Positions 1-8,348 of a stretch of 64,000 bases of DNA are shown here, one piece after another. The stretch is from Janthinobacterium sp. 1_2014MBL_MicDiv. GTDB taxonomy: Bacteria > Pseudomonadota > Gammaproteobacteria > Burkholderiales > Burkholderiaceae_D. Position 1 is the stretch's first letter; the number at the start of each line of letters is the position of its first letter. Position numbers and translations under genes: made by a program. Below the pieces are notes generated by a model. The model was given only the letters and a program-made list of their open reading frames with translations, did not search any database and was not told the DNA's origin. The stretch lies in NCBI RefSeq assembly GCF_001865675.1, contig NZ_CP011319.1, positions 3,534,001-3,598,000 on the forward strand. The letters are read 5' to 3'.

Positions 1-1
1 G

Positions 2-532
2 AAGGACCAGGAAGGCCGCTACATGTTTTCCGGCACCGCCACCGACCAGCCCGCCATCAAGTACGACCCGACGGCCGCCGTGGGCGCGCGCTACACATAT
101 ATTGGCAACACCGACACGCAAACCGTGGTGGTGGGCAATGGCGTGACGCAGGCGGCCAACGTCGACGTGAAAAACCTGGAAGTGTGGCTGAACAAGATCG
201 ACCAGGCCATCACCACCCTCAGCGTCCCGGGCGTCAACGCCAACGATCCGGCCGTGCGCACGGTGGTGGGCGCCGCGCTCGACGGCACGGATGACGGCAT
301 GGATTTGCTGGCCGGCAAGATCGCCATCTTCGGCGGCGCGCAAAACATCCTGACCACGCTTTCCGGCAACCTGGACAACGTATCGCTGTCGAACAATACC
401 GCCCTGCTGGACTTGAAAAAGACCGACATGGGCGCGGCCGCCATCGAACTGACCGGCTACCAGACGGCCCTGCAAGCGACTTACAAAGCCTACGCCAAGG
501 TGGGCACCATTTCCCTGTTTGACCTTCTCTGA
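2..532 (+). CDS. flgL: Flagellar hook-associated protein 3 (FlgL), C-terminal part
   Basis: The reading frame is already open at the left edge (base 2) and ends in TGA at 530-532, so this is the C-terminal 176 residues of a longer gene. The first visible residues include GRYMFSGT, a stretch typical of FlgL. The C-terminus (IELTGYQTALQATYKAYAKV followed by SLFDLL) is the conserved helix shared by flagellins and FlgL that packs in the D0 domain. FlgL is secreted by the flagellar type III apparatus and forms the junction between hook and filament. The next gene follows after 5 bp on the same strand, so the two are probably co-transcribed. Family assignment is firm; the start lies outside the window. 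Confidence 0.92.
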   Translation, partial: KDQEGRYMFSGTATDQPAIKYDPTAAVGARYTYIGNTDTQTVVVGNGVTQAANVDVKNLEVWLNKIDQAITTLSVPGVNANDPAVRTVVGAALDGTDDGMDLLAGKIAIFGGAQNILTTLSGNLDNVSLSNNTALLDLKKTDMGAAAIELTGYQTALQATYKAYAKVGTISLFDLL

Positions 533-537
533 CCATC

Positions 538-1593
538 ATGCACATCGCTCAGACCTCTTCCTCCTCCGGCGTCAGCGCCAAGGGCGCCGGCACAGCCCGC
601 GTCGTCGATGACGCGTCCGCCGCCATCAACGGCAGCGCCAGCTCCAGCGCGCGCCCTGAAGCGCCGGCGCCGGCGGCGAGGAGTTCGACGGCGAGCCTGA
701 AGCGTGGCCTGAGCAACTGGGATCACCAGCTGCAGGGAGAAATTTCCAACGCCCAGCAAACGCTCGACTACCTGGCGCGCAGCAGCAGCCAGCTGCAGGC
801 GCTGAAAAGCGAGCTGGCCGCCAAGCTGGTCGCGCGCCAGGGCCGCGAGGGGCAGGTCGAGGCGCGCGTGCGCCAGTTCAGCAATACTTGGCGCCAGCGC
901 GCCAGCGCCTCGGGCGGCACGCTCGATGCACAGCTCAGCTACACCAGCCCGCAGCCGGCGCAGCAGAACTTCAGCATCCGCGGCCTGACCATGGCCAGCC
1001 TGCAGGAAGGGCCGCAGGAAGTGCTGGCCTTCTCCGTGGGCGGCGCGAACCAGGCCTTGCGTTCCGTGAATATCGAACCGGGTCTCAGCGGCGAGCAGAT
1101 CATCGCCCGCTTCGACCAGGCGCTGATGCCGTCGGGCATCCGCGTCAAGCAGGGCGAGAATGGCGAACTGGTGTTCAGCACGCCGGAAGCGGCGTGGGCC
1201 AACGTGCGCGACAGCCTGTCCGTGCGCGGCAGCGGCATCCGCTACCCGACCGGCCAGATGAGCCGCGTGCGCACGGATGCGGAACCGGCCGCCATCGCGC
1301 CGGAAGAATGGAATACCGGCGACGTCGAAGCCCTGCGCGCCACCTTGCAGCAAGTGGTGCAGGCGCTGGCGCACCTGCAGCAGGCACGCAGCTCCGTCAG
1401 CCTGGCGCTGGCGCAAGCCACCGGACGGGTGGCGCGGGCGCAGCCGGCGCAGGTCAGCGTCAGCATGGACACGCTGGCGGAAAATTTCACGGAAAAAGCC
1501 AGCAAGCCCGGCTATGAATCGCTGCTGGCGATCAGCTCGGCCCTGGTCGGCATCAGCCGCGAGCGCGTGGTCGCCCTGCTGGGACTGGGCTAG
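538..1593 (+). CDS. Unknown protein encoded directly after flgL, with a flagellin-hook-like segment
   Basis: This 351-residue protein starts 5 bp after flgL, so it is probably translated from the flgL message. I do not recognise a named family. Residues 1-55 are Ala/Ser-rich and low in complexity. Residues about 60-120 and 265-305 are Gln/Ala-rich and predicted helical, like the paired coiled-coil ends of flagellar axial proteins. The middle (about 145-225), with SIRGLTMASL, FSVGG and a later GELVFSTPEAAW, resembles the small beta-rich IN motif of flagellins and FliD. No signal peptide or membrane segment is visible, which would suit export through the flagellar apparatus or a cytoplasmic role. 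A secreted axial or cap accessory protein is inference from position and composition. Confidence 0.7.
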   Translation: MHIAQTSSSSGVSAKGAGTARVVDDASAAINGSASSSARPEAPAPAARSSTASLKRGLSNWDHQLQGEISNAQQTLDYLARSSSQLQALKSELAAKLVARQGREGQVEARVRQFSNTWRQRASASGGTLDAQLSYTSPQPAQQNFSIRGLTMASLQEGPQEVLAFSVGGANQALRSVNIEPGLSGEQIIARFDQALMPSGIRVKQGENGELVFSTPEAAWANVRDSLSVRGSGIRYPTGQMSRVRTDAEPAAIAPEEWNTGDVEALRATLQQVVQALAHLQQARSSVSLALAQATGRVARAQPAQVSVSMDTLAENFTEKASKPGYESLLAISSALVGISRERVVALLGLG

Positions 1594-1748
1594 GCGCCGC
1601 CTGCGCGCCGCGCCGTCACGCGGCGCGGCGCACATTAAAATCGGCGCTCCCCTATCTGCCGGCGGTGAAAATCCGTAAGATGCTGCTGGTGCGCCGGCGC
1701 CATGCGATGGCCGCCAGCACATCCCCGTCATCCACACCCGGAGTTCCC

Positions 1749-2849
1749 TTGATTAAGACCGTCGCCCGGCTGATCAGTCATGCCCTGCTGGGCAAACGCG
1801 GCAAGCAGCCGCTCGATATCGCGCGCGTGCGCAAGGTATTGATTTTACGCAATGACAAGATCGGCGACATGATCGTCACCACGCCGCTGCTGCGCGCCTT
1901 GAAGCAGCATTATCCCCACTGGCAGATCGACGTGGCCGCCAGCAGCGCCAACCGCGCGCTGCTGGTCGGCTGTCCGCATGTCGACGACGTCGTAATCTGG
2001 GACAAGCAATCGCTGCTGCGCGATCTGCGCACCACCATCGCCGAGCTGCGCCGGCGCCGCTACGACGTCATCTTCAACCCCTACAACCGTTTTTCCATTC
2101 CCTTGCTGTTGCGCATCAAATGGCTGGGCGCCCGCTATTTGACGGGCTTTGCCATCCCCAAGTACGGCACCTCGACGGCCAGCCTGGGCATGTTCGACCA
2201 TACGGTGCCGTGCGACCGCAACGCGCACATCCTGCGCAGCTACTTCGCCGCGTTTGCCGCCTTTGGCTTGCGCGACATCGATGAGCGCTACGAACTGTAT
2301 GGCGTCGATGCGCATGCGGCGCCGGTCGATGCGGCCTGCGACGCCCTGCTGCGCGACTACGCGGGCCTGTTTTGCCTGAATTTCCAAGGAAGCAATACGC
2401 AACGCACGGTCAGCGTGGCCGACGCCCAGCGCTGCTGCGCCGCGCTGGCGGCGCGCTATCCGCGCCATGCCTTGCTGGTGATCGCCGCGCCGGGCGGCGA
2501 AGCGCGCGCCGGGGAAATCGTGCACGGCGCCGCCCGGCCGAATGTGCTGCTGGCGCCCGCGACCGCTCATATCCTGGCGCTGGCGGCCCTGGTCCGCCGC
2601 TGCGAACTGGTGGTGTCGCCCGACACGTCGGTGATCCACCTGGCCTCGGCCTACGACAGGAAAATCGTCGGCTACTATATCCGCACCGACAATTACCGCT
2701 GGTTCTACCCGGCCAGCAGCCGCTACCGCGTCCTGCTGGCGCCCGGCCTGACCCTGGACAGCGTCAGCGCCGCCGACACCGTGGCGGCCGTCGAGCAGCT
2801 GATGGACGGCGATGGCGAGGCAGGCCAGCCCCTTCAGGCAGCCGGCTGA
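1749..2849 (+). CDS. Family 9 glycosyltransferase (heptosyltransferase-like)
   Basis: This is a GT9 / ADP-heptose:LPS heptosyltransferase type protein of about 366 residues. Family hallmarks are the N-terminal KVLILRNDKIGDMIVTTPLL segment (acceptor side of the first Rossmann domain) and the C-terminal nucleotide-sugar side with LVVSPDTSVIHLASA. Such enzymes transfer heptose or related sugars from a nucleotide donor onto lipopolysaccharide core at the inner face of the inner membrane. The exact acceptor cannot be read from sequence. I prefer the TTG start at 1749 because GGAG lies at 1740-1743. In-frame starts upstream at 1665 (GTG), 1680 and 1707 (ATG) would add up to 28 basic, unconserved residues. 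The 3' end overlaps the convergent GGDEF/EAL gene by 16 bp. Confidence 0.85.
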   Translation: MIKTVARLISHALLGKRGKQPLDIARVRKVLILRNDKIGDMIVTTPLLRALKQHYPHWQIDVAASSANRALLVGCPHVDDVVIWDKQSLLRDLRTTIAELRRRRYDVIFNPYNRFSIPLLLRIKWLGARYLTGFAIPKYGTSTASLGMFDHTVPCDRNAHILRSYFAAFAAFGLRDIDERYELYGVDAHAAPVDAACDALLRDYAGLFCLNFQGSNTQRTVSVADAQRCCAALAARYPRHALLVIAAPGGEARAGEIVHGAARPNVLLAPATAHILALAALVRRCELVVSPDTSVIHLASAYDRKIVGYYIRTDNYRWFYPASSRYRVLLAPGLTLDSVSAADTVAAVEQLMDGDGEAGQPLQAAG

Positions 2850-4999
2850 GCGGCCAGCATGGCGCCCAGCTGCGGCGCCGGCAAGGCATCGGAAAAGAAA
2901 TAGCCCTGTGCATAATCGCAGCCGGCCGCGCGCAGCAGGTCGCGCTGCACGGCCGTCTCCACGCCCTCGGCCACCACTTTCAGGCCCAGCCGCTGCGCCA
3001 GCGCGATGATCGCTTCGCACAGGGCCAGTTCGGCATCGCCCTGCCCCAGTTCGCGCACCAGCGAACGGTCGATCTTGAGAAAATCGATATCGAACTTCTT
3101 CAGGCAGCCCAGCGAGGCCTGGCCGCTGCCGAAATCGTCGAGCGCCAGCGCCAGGCCCATGGCGCGGAACTGGCGTAGCCGCTCGCCCACCTGGCGCGCC
3201 TCGTCGAGCAGCACGCCTTCCGCCATGTCGATCACGATGGCGCCCGGCGCCAGTCCTTCGCGCGCCAGGTGCGCCGTCCAGTCCTGGTACAGCGCCGCAT
3301 CGCAGCGAAATTCCACGGCGGACTTGTTGATGCTGATCTGGAATGCGGCGCCGGACGCGGCCTGCCACTGCCGGGCCTGGCGCACGGCCTGGCGGAAGAC
3401 CCAGTCGCCGATATCGATGATCAAGCCATTGGCTTCCGCAAACGCCATGAATTCGGCGGGCGCGAGCAGGCCGCGCTGCGGGTGGCGCCAGCGCAGCAAC
3501 GCCTCGGCCCGCGCGATGCCGCCGCCCTGCAGGCTGACGATGGGCTGGTAATGCAGCTCGAACTGTTCCTGCGCCAGCGCCAGGCGCATGTCGCGCGCCG
3601 TGTTGCGGCGCAGTTCGGCCGCCTGCTGCAAGGCCGGCGTGAAATAGCTGTAGCAGTTGCGCCCCGCATTCTTGGCCGCATACATGGCCTGGTCGGCATG
3701 GCGCAGCAGGGTTTCCGTTTCCTCGGCGTCAGCCGGATACAGCGCCACGCCCACGCTGGCCGATACTTGCGCGCTGTCGCCATCGAGCATGAAAGGCGCG
3801 GCCAGCGCCGCGATCAGCCCCTGCAGCACGCGTTCGATGCCGCCCAGCTGGCCCACGCCGGCCAGGAGGACGGTGAATTCATCGCCGCCCAGGCGCGCCA
3901 CCGTATCCGTCGAGCGCACGCGCTCGCTGATGCGCCGCGCCGCCAGGCGCAGCAGCTGGTCGCCCTTTTCGTGCCCGAAGCGGTCATTGACTTGCTTGAA
4001 ATGGTCGAGGTCGATGAACAGCAGGGCCAGGCAAGCACCTTCTCGCTTGGCGCGGCGCGCCTCGTTATGCAGGCGGTCGAGGAACATGTGGCGGTTCGGC
4101 AAGCCCGTCACCTGGTCGAAGTTGGCTTGCTGCCAGATGCGCTCGGACGCCTCGCGGTGGGCCGTGATGTCGCTGACCAGCGCCAGCGCGCCCAGGTAAC
4201 CGCCGCCGGAATCGAAGATGGGATTGGTGGCCAGCGTGGCCCACAGCGCGCTGCCGTCGCGGCGCAGGAACTTGAATTCATGGCGCTCGGCGATGCCGTC
4301 CTGGCGCCGCGCGATGTTGCGCTCGAGAATGGCGCGCCCCTCGTCGTCCATGAAGGCCACCAGCGGCTGGCCCAGCATGTCCTCGATCTGGCAGCCCAGC
4401 ATGTGCGCCATCTTCGGATTGACAAAGCTCGTCAGCGCCTGCGCATCGATTTCCCAGATGCCCTCCTCGGCGCTGTGGACGATGCGCCGGAAACGCTCCT
4501 CGCTGCGTTCGAGCGCGGCCAGCTTGCCTTCGGCCTGCTCCAGCACCAGGCGCAGCGTCTGCCCGCCAGGGTCGGCGCTGCCCAGCAGGCTGACGGGCAA
4601 GCCCGGTTCCGGCGCATCCGGGCGCAACCGCACTTGCAGCTGGATGCGCTCCGGTTCATCGCTGTTGAGCACGCGCTGCACGAACTGCGCGTAATCGTGG
4701 CGGAACGCCTCGTGTACATAGGAACGGAACAGCACATGGCCGGGGCAGCCGCGCGCCAGGCCGAACAGTTCGGCGGCGACCAGGTTCAGCTGCAGGATCA
4801 CGCCATCGAGGCCCAGCACGAAATAGGCGACGGGCGCCAGCAGGTACAAATCGTTGAAATACGCCTGTTCGCGCTCGACCCGCACGCGCGCGGGGCTGAA
4901 GACGCCGTCGTCGAGCAGGGGGGCGTCAGGCCGCGGCGCGCCGTCGTCGGGACGCGCGGAGGAATCCAGTCCAGGTACCGCATGCGGTGGTTTGTCCAT
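2834..4999 (-). CDS. PAS-PAS-GGDEF-EAL cyclic-di-GMP protein
   Basis: This 721-residue cytoplasmic signalling protein has two PAS-like sensor domains (about 45-150 and 165-290), then GGDEF (about 300-455) and EAL (about 470-715). The cyclase signature GGDEF is intact at residues 371-375. It is preceded at the usual spacing by an RxxD inhibitory site (RSTD). The phosphodiesterase signature EAL is intact at 499-501, with DDFGSG, LKIDRSLV and VVAEGVE further on. Both activities are therefore possible, and the PAS input probably decides which prevails. No membrane segment is visible. The start has AAAGGA six bases upstream. The gene stands alone, convergent with the glycosyltransferase. Confidence 0.93.
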   Translation of the reverse strand: MDKPPHAVPGLDSSARPDDGAPRPDAPLLDDGVFSPARVRVEREQAYFNDLYLLAPVAYFVLGLDGVILQLNLVAAELFGLARGCPGHVLFRSYVHEAFRHDYAQFVQRVLNSDEPERIQLQVRLRPDAPEPGLPVSLLGSADPGGQTLRLVLEQAEGKLAALERSEERFRRIVHSAEEGIWEIDAQALTSFVNPKMAHMLGCQIEDMLGQPLVAFMDDEGRAILERNIARRQDGIAERHEFKFLRRDGSALWATLATNPIFDSGGGYLGALALVSDITAHREASERIWQQANFDQVTGLPNRHMFLDRLHNEARRAKREGACLALLFIDLDHFKQVNDRFGHEKGDQLLRLAARRISERVRSTDTVARLGGDEFTVLLAGVGQLGGIERVLQGLIAALAAPFMLDGDSAQVSASVGVALYPADAEETETLLRHADQAMYAAKNAGRNCYSYFTPALQQAAELRRNTARDMRLALAQEQFELHYQPIVSLQGGGIARAEALLRWRHPQRGLLAPAEFMAFAEANGLIIDIGDWVFRQAVRQARQWQAASGAAFQISINKSAVEFRCDAALYQDWTAHLAREGLAPGAIVIDMAEGVLLDEARQVGERLRQFRAMGLALALDDFGSGQASLGCLKKFDIDFLKIDRSLVRELGQGDAELALCEAIIALAQRLGLKVVAEGVETAVQRDLLRAAGCDYAQGYFFSDALPAPQLGAMLAAQPAA

Positions 5000-5115
5000 G
5001 GCTATCCTTTGCAGCGCCGCCCAGACAATCAGGCGGACACTGCCCCGAGACTAGCACTTAGCCGGCCCAGTGTCGAGCCATGCGCGCCATGGATAACTTT
5101 TCTACAACAAGCGCC

Positions 5116-5565
5116 TCAGCGTCCGTGCGCCATGGGGCGCCGGCGCAAGCCGAAGTCGTGCCCCACCACCAGCAGGGTGCTGGCCACCAGGCTGGACAGG
5201 CCCACGATCAGCTGGATCAGCTTATCGTCAGGCAAGATCCACAACGAGGATGCGGGCGTCTCGCAGCCGGTGGCGGCGCTGATCAGGGGCGCCACCCAGG
5301 CCGCGTCCGGCGTCACGTCGAGCACCACCGCGCCATCGGCGCTGGTCTGCATGTAGATGTCGCCGCCTTCGGCCAGGGTGAAGCAGATGCCGACGCCCGT
5401 TTCCGTGGCGCGGATATTGTCCTGCATGCTGCGGTTATGTTCCTCGATCCACACTTCCACGTCATACGGCGTTTCCAGGTGCTCCCAGGGGCGGGGGCGG
5501 AAACGCGGGCGTTCGTCCGGCGTGGCGGGGGACTCCGGGGTGTTGCTGTCTGCTGCGCCTTGCAT
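5116..5565 (-). CDS. Unknown 149-residue protein with one C-terminal hydrophobic segment
   Basis: I do not recognise a family. The N-terminal 35 residues are rich in Pro, Glu and Arg and look disordered. Residues about 36-100 look folded (YDVEVWIEEHNRSM, GICFTLAEGGDIYMQT). A hydrophobic run near residues 115-138 (LIQLIVGLSSLVASTLLVVG) could be a membrane anchor or a buried helix. The tail is basic. The start at 5565 has GAGG and AGAG just upstream. The gene is monocistronic, and base composition matches the neighbours. It is probably real because of its codon-like composition and upstream ribosome site, but its function is unknown. Confidence 0.6.
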   Translation of the reverse strand: MQGAADSNTPESPATPDERPRFRPRPWEHLETPYDVEVWIEEHNRSMQDNIRATETGVGICFTLAEGGDIYMQTSADGAVVLDVTPDAAWVAPLISAATGCETPASSLWILPDDKLIQLIVGLSSLVASTLLVVGHDFGLRRRPMAHGR

Positions 5566-5760
5566 GCTCTTGACCTCATCTGCGGTGATACGGCGGAACC
5601 AGTTGCCCGCCAGCCCACATTATCCACCGTCTGCCCGTTGCGCGGTATGCCGGCGTGCGCCTTCATTCCATGGAGCCATCAGAAAAACTGACAACTATCA
5701 ACTTCAAACATCAGCATGACTGACTTAAAATATGCGCCACTTCTTCTTTACAGGCTTTAC

Positions 5761-6228
5761 ATGCAAGGCATCAAGCGCAAAATCGTCTACGTCACCGCCT
5801 TTGAAATCATCGGCATGGCCATTTCCACACTCTGGCTGACCCTGCTTTCGGGCGAATCGCCCACCAGCACGGGGCCGCTGGCGATCATGATCACCACCAT
5901 CGCCGTCATCTGGAACCTGCTGTACAACACGGCCTTCGAATACTGGGAAATCCGGCAAGTGTCGCGCACGCGCACCGTGTGGCGCCGCATCCTGCATGCG
6001 ATCGGCTTCCAGATCACCCTCGTCATCTACCTGATCCCGCTGATCGCCTGGTGGCTCGATATCAGCCTGTGGCAGGCGTTCGTGCTCGACTTCGCGCTGA
6101 TGCTGATCATTCCCTGCTACAGCTTCATCTTCAACTACTTCTTCGACGGCCTGTTTGGCGTGCCCCTGTCGGCGCAGCAGCCGAAAGAAGAGCCCACCGA
6201 CGTTCAGGCCGCTTCGCTGAGCAACTGA
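5761..6228 (+). CDS. PACE-family multidrug efflux transporter (AceI-like)
   Basis: This protein of about 155 residues has four predicted membrane helices in two tandem pairs, the bacterial transmembrane pair layout of the PACE family. Such proteins export chlorhexidine and other biocides or polyamines by proton antiport in the inner membrane. Supporting stretches are MQGIKRKIVYVTAFEIIGM at the N-terminus, the NLLYNTAFEYWE segment after helix 2 and FNYFFDGLFG near the end. The conserved acidic residue of helix 1 is present as Glu in TAFEI. I chose ATG 5761 because it matches the usual family start; ATG 5716 would add 15 residues. It overlaps the convergent LysR gene by 25 bp. Family AceI genes often sit beside a LysR regulator, usually divergent rather than convergent. 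Confidence 0.88.
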   Translation: MQGIKRKIVYVTAFEIIGMAISTLWLTLLSGESPTSTGPLAIMITTIAVIWNLLYNTAFEYWEIRQVSRTRTVWRRILHAIGFQITLVIYLIPLIAWWLDISLWQAFVLDFALMLIIPCYSFIFNYFFDGLFGVPLSAQQPKEEPTDVQAASLSN

Positions 6229-7085
6229 AGAAAGGACCGCGCCGCCATGCCCAGCGGCCGGTCCTTGCACCACACGAGGTGGATAGGCAGCACCAGGCCA
6301 TTGCCCGTGTTCTTGAACGCGACGCGGCGCACGCGCCCCGCCGCCAGCGAATCGGCGATGGCCGAGGCGGCGAAATTGCCCCAGCCCAGGCCCGCCTCGA
6401 CCATGGACAGCGCCATCGGCAAGCTGTCCGTGCGCCAGTAGGACAGTCCCACCACGGGACGCGCATCGGCCAGGTCCAGTTCGCGGCTGGCCACGATGAT
6501 CTGGCGCAAATTCACCAATTCCTCGATATACAGGGGCCGGCCCGCCTCGCTGGGTGCATGCTGCGTGGAAATAATCGCCAGCAAGGCATCGCTGCCCACC
6601 AGCTGGAACTGCTCTTCATGGTTGATGCGCCCGCCGCCGAAGGCCATGCAGGCGCTGATGCGGCCCCGGTGCAGCATGTCGAGCACGTCATCCTGCGGCG
6701 CCGTCAGCACCTCGATGTCGAGCAGCGGGTGGCGCTGCGACAAGGCCCGCACGGCGCGCAAAAAAGGCGCATGATCGAGTTCTGCCGCGATGCCCAGCGA
6801 AATGCGGCTTTCCAGGCCTTGCGACAATTGCTGCGCATGCAAGTGCAACTGTTTCAGCTGGTCGGCGATCAGGCGCGCATGGGGTATCAGGGCCACGGCG
6901 GCCGGCGTGGGCACGGCTTCGCGCGCACCGCGGTCGAACAGGACGATCCCCAGTTCCGCCTCGATATTCGCGATCGCCATGCTGACGGCCGACGGCGCCC
7001 GCCGCAAGGCGCGCGCGGCGCTGGAAAAGGAACCGCCGTCGACGACGGCCAGGAACAGTTCGATGTTATGGCTGGACAGTTTCAT
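6204..7085 (-). CDS. LysR-type transcriptional regulator
   Basis: This protein of about 293 residues has the LysR layout: an N-terminal winged helix-turn-helix (about 1-60, with FLAVVDGGSFSSAARAL and PSAVSMAIANIE) and a periplasmic-binding-protein-like effector domain (about 90-290). I chose ATG 7085 because the helix-turn-helix then begins at the normal distance; an upstream ATG at 7109 would add eight residues. The gene is convergent with the PACE transporter, overlapping it by 25 bp, and diverges from the small DUF3460 gene with 73 bp between starts. Targets cannot be named from sequence. The divergent gene, the efflux gene and its own promoter are the natural candidates. Confidence 0.9.
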   Translation of the reverse strand: MKLSSHNIELFLAVVDGGSFSSAARALRRAPSAVSMAIANIEAELGIVLFDRGAREAVPTPAAVALIPHARLIADQLKQLHLHAQQLSQGLESRISLGIAAELDHAPFLRAVRALSQRHPLLDIEVLTAPQDDVLDMLHRGRISACMAFGGGRINHEEQFQLVGSDALLAIISTQHAPSEAGRPLYIEELVNLRQIIVASRELDLADARPVVGLSYWRTDSLPMALSMVEAGLGWGNFAASAIADSLAAGRVRRVAFKNTGNGLVLPIHLVWCKDRPLGMAARSFLQLLSEAA

Positions 7086-7158
7086 GGGGCAGGAAGGGAA
7101 AAGCGGCACTTTTGCGCGCGCCGGCGGTCAAACAGCAAGGACAAGCACAGGAGCAGCC

Positions 7159-7362
7159 ATGCATCATGCACTCACCTACCGCCGCGGCGGCTATGTATCG
7201 GACTTTACCCGCTTTATCGATGGCTATCTGCAAGCGCATCCCGAGGTGCAGGCCAGCCAGCGCCGGGGCTGGCGCATCTTCTGGGAGCGCCCCGTGAATT
7301 TCGACGCATGGCGGCGCGCCGGCAACGATAGCGTGCCGGAGCCGCCCTACCACTACGATTAG
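7159..7362 (+). CDS. DUF3460 family small protein
   Basis: This is a 67-residue protein matching DUF3460, a short family I associate with Betaproteobacteria. The core is YVSDFTRFIDGYLQAHPEV, followed by a Gln/Arg-rich segment, a Trp-rich stretch (WRIFWERPVNFDAWRR) and a C-terminal Pro-Tyr tail. No signal peptide or membrane segment is visible. The start at 7159 is set by AGGAG at 7149-7153, five bases upstream. The open frame extends far to the left, but only this part has a ribosome site and family similarity. Its role is unknown. It diverges from the LysR gene. Confidence 0.8.
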   Translation: MHHALTYRRGGYVSDFTRFIDGYLQAHPEVQASQRRGWRIFWERPVNFDAWRRAGNDSVPEPPYHYD

Positions 7363-7499
7363 CGAGCAAGCGCCTGACAACATCGTCGTGGCATCGTCGT
7401 GGGGCAGCGACTGGCGGGCAGGACTCCAGCCGTACCAGGGCACGGCTGCAGTGGCCATCGCAGGCCGCAAGGCGCGCCGCGCGCGGTTGGGCCTGGCGC

Positions 7500-8249
7500 T
7501 TACCCTTTCCAGGTGCGCTGCAGCCCCGTATCGGCATGGATCCAGCCGCCACGGGGGCCGGAACGGTAATAGAAGCCCACGCCGCCCTGCTTGAAGCTGC
7601 GCACGAGCGAACCGAGCACTTCCGCGTTCAGGTTGGCCACGCGGATGTCGGCGGCACGGCCCGAGATGTGCAGCGACTGGCGCGCGGCCGGCACGCCCGC
7701 TTCGCGCAGCCGGCTGTTCGACTCGGCCGTGCGGTAGCCCGACAAAATCTCCAGCGGCTGCTCGATGCCGTAGCGGGCCACGAACGCTTGCGTGCCCCAC
7801 AGGGTTTCCAGCAGTTTCGGGTCGATCGGCGCCGTCTTCTTGCCGTTGACGTCGCGCAGCAGATGGCACAGCTCCTGGTAGGCTGAATCGATGACCTCGC
7901 CATCTTTCCAGTACAGCAGTTTCGCCTTTTCATTGCTGGCCGGGCGCACCACTTCCAGCGTGCGCGGCTTGAGCCAGAATTCCAGGTCCAGCGCCTGCGC
8001 GTCGAAGATGTCGGGTGGCGGTTCCAGCTCCGTGATGGGCTGGCGCGTCTGCGAGGTGACGGAGCGGTCGATGCTGGCCAGCTGCGTCGGCTGCGGCGGC
8101 ACGCCCGTGCGCGGGGCGCGCGGCTTGGCGCTGGCCGTGGCCGAGGCGGGAGCGGCCGTGCGCGAGGCGCAGCCGATGAGGGGAGTGGCAACCAGGCCCA
8201 ACGCGGCCAAGCTCATACCGTGGTGTAGAAAATTTCTGCGCGATGCCAT
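7500..8249 (-). CDS. Tat-exported lipoprotein of the YcbK/DUF882 (peptidase M15) family
   Basis: This 249-residue protein begins with a twin-arginine motif (SRRNFL) and a hydrophobic stretch ending in the lipobox LIGC, putting the lipidated cysteine at residue 27. Residues about 30-60 are a Pro/Ala-rich linker. The C-terminal half is a YcbK-like M15 zinc peptidase fold: GYRTAESNSRL, then SLHISGRAADIRV (His194, Asp201) and WIHADTG (His238). These are the metal ligands expected of peptidoglycan-cleaving M15 enzymes. It is likely an outer or inner membrane-anchored cell-wall peptidase. ATG 8249 is preferred over 8255 because GGA then lies six bases upstream. The 92-bp upstream gap holds a TATAGT box at about 8276-8281 on the minus strand. 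Confidence 0.85.
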   Translation of the reverse strand: MASRRNFLHHGMSLAALGLVATPLIGCASRTAAPASATASAKPRAPRTGVPPQPTQLASIDRSVTSQTRQPITELEPPPDIFDAQALDLEFWLKPRTLEVVRPASNEKAKLLYWKDGEVIDSAYQELCHLLRDVNGKKTAPIDPKLLETLWGTQAFVARYGIEQPLEILSGYRTAESNSRLREAGVPAARQSLHISGRAADIRVANLNAEVLGSLVRSFKQGGVGFYYRSGPRGGWIHADTGLQRTWKG

Positions 8250-8348
8250 AGTCATTCCAATATAACGATACGAATACTATAGCGTATTGTGCTGCGAAGA
8301 AAAACCCTCAATGCCTATCGTACGGGCCTGATTGCGGCCCATGGCGCC

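Noticed and set aside
3269..5356. 695-codon plus-strand open frame antisense to the GGDEF-EAL gene
   Set aside because: Shadow in codon register; the opposite strand encodes intact GGDEF and EAL motifs.
6204..6228. A LysR-PACE regulatory pair like AceR-AceI
   Set aside because: The genes are convergent and share no promoter, so a direct link cannot be claimed.
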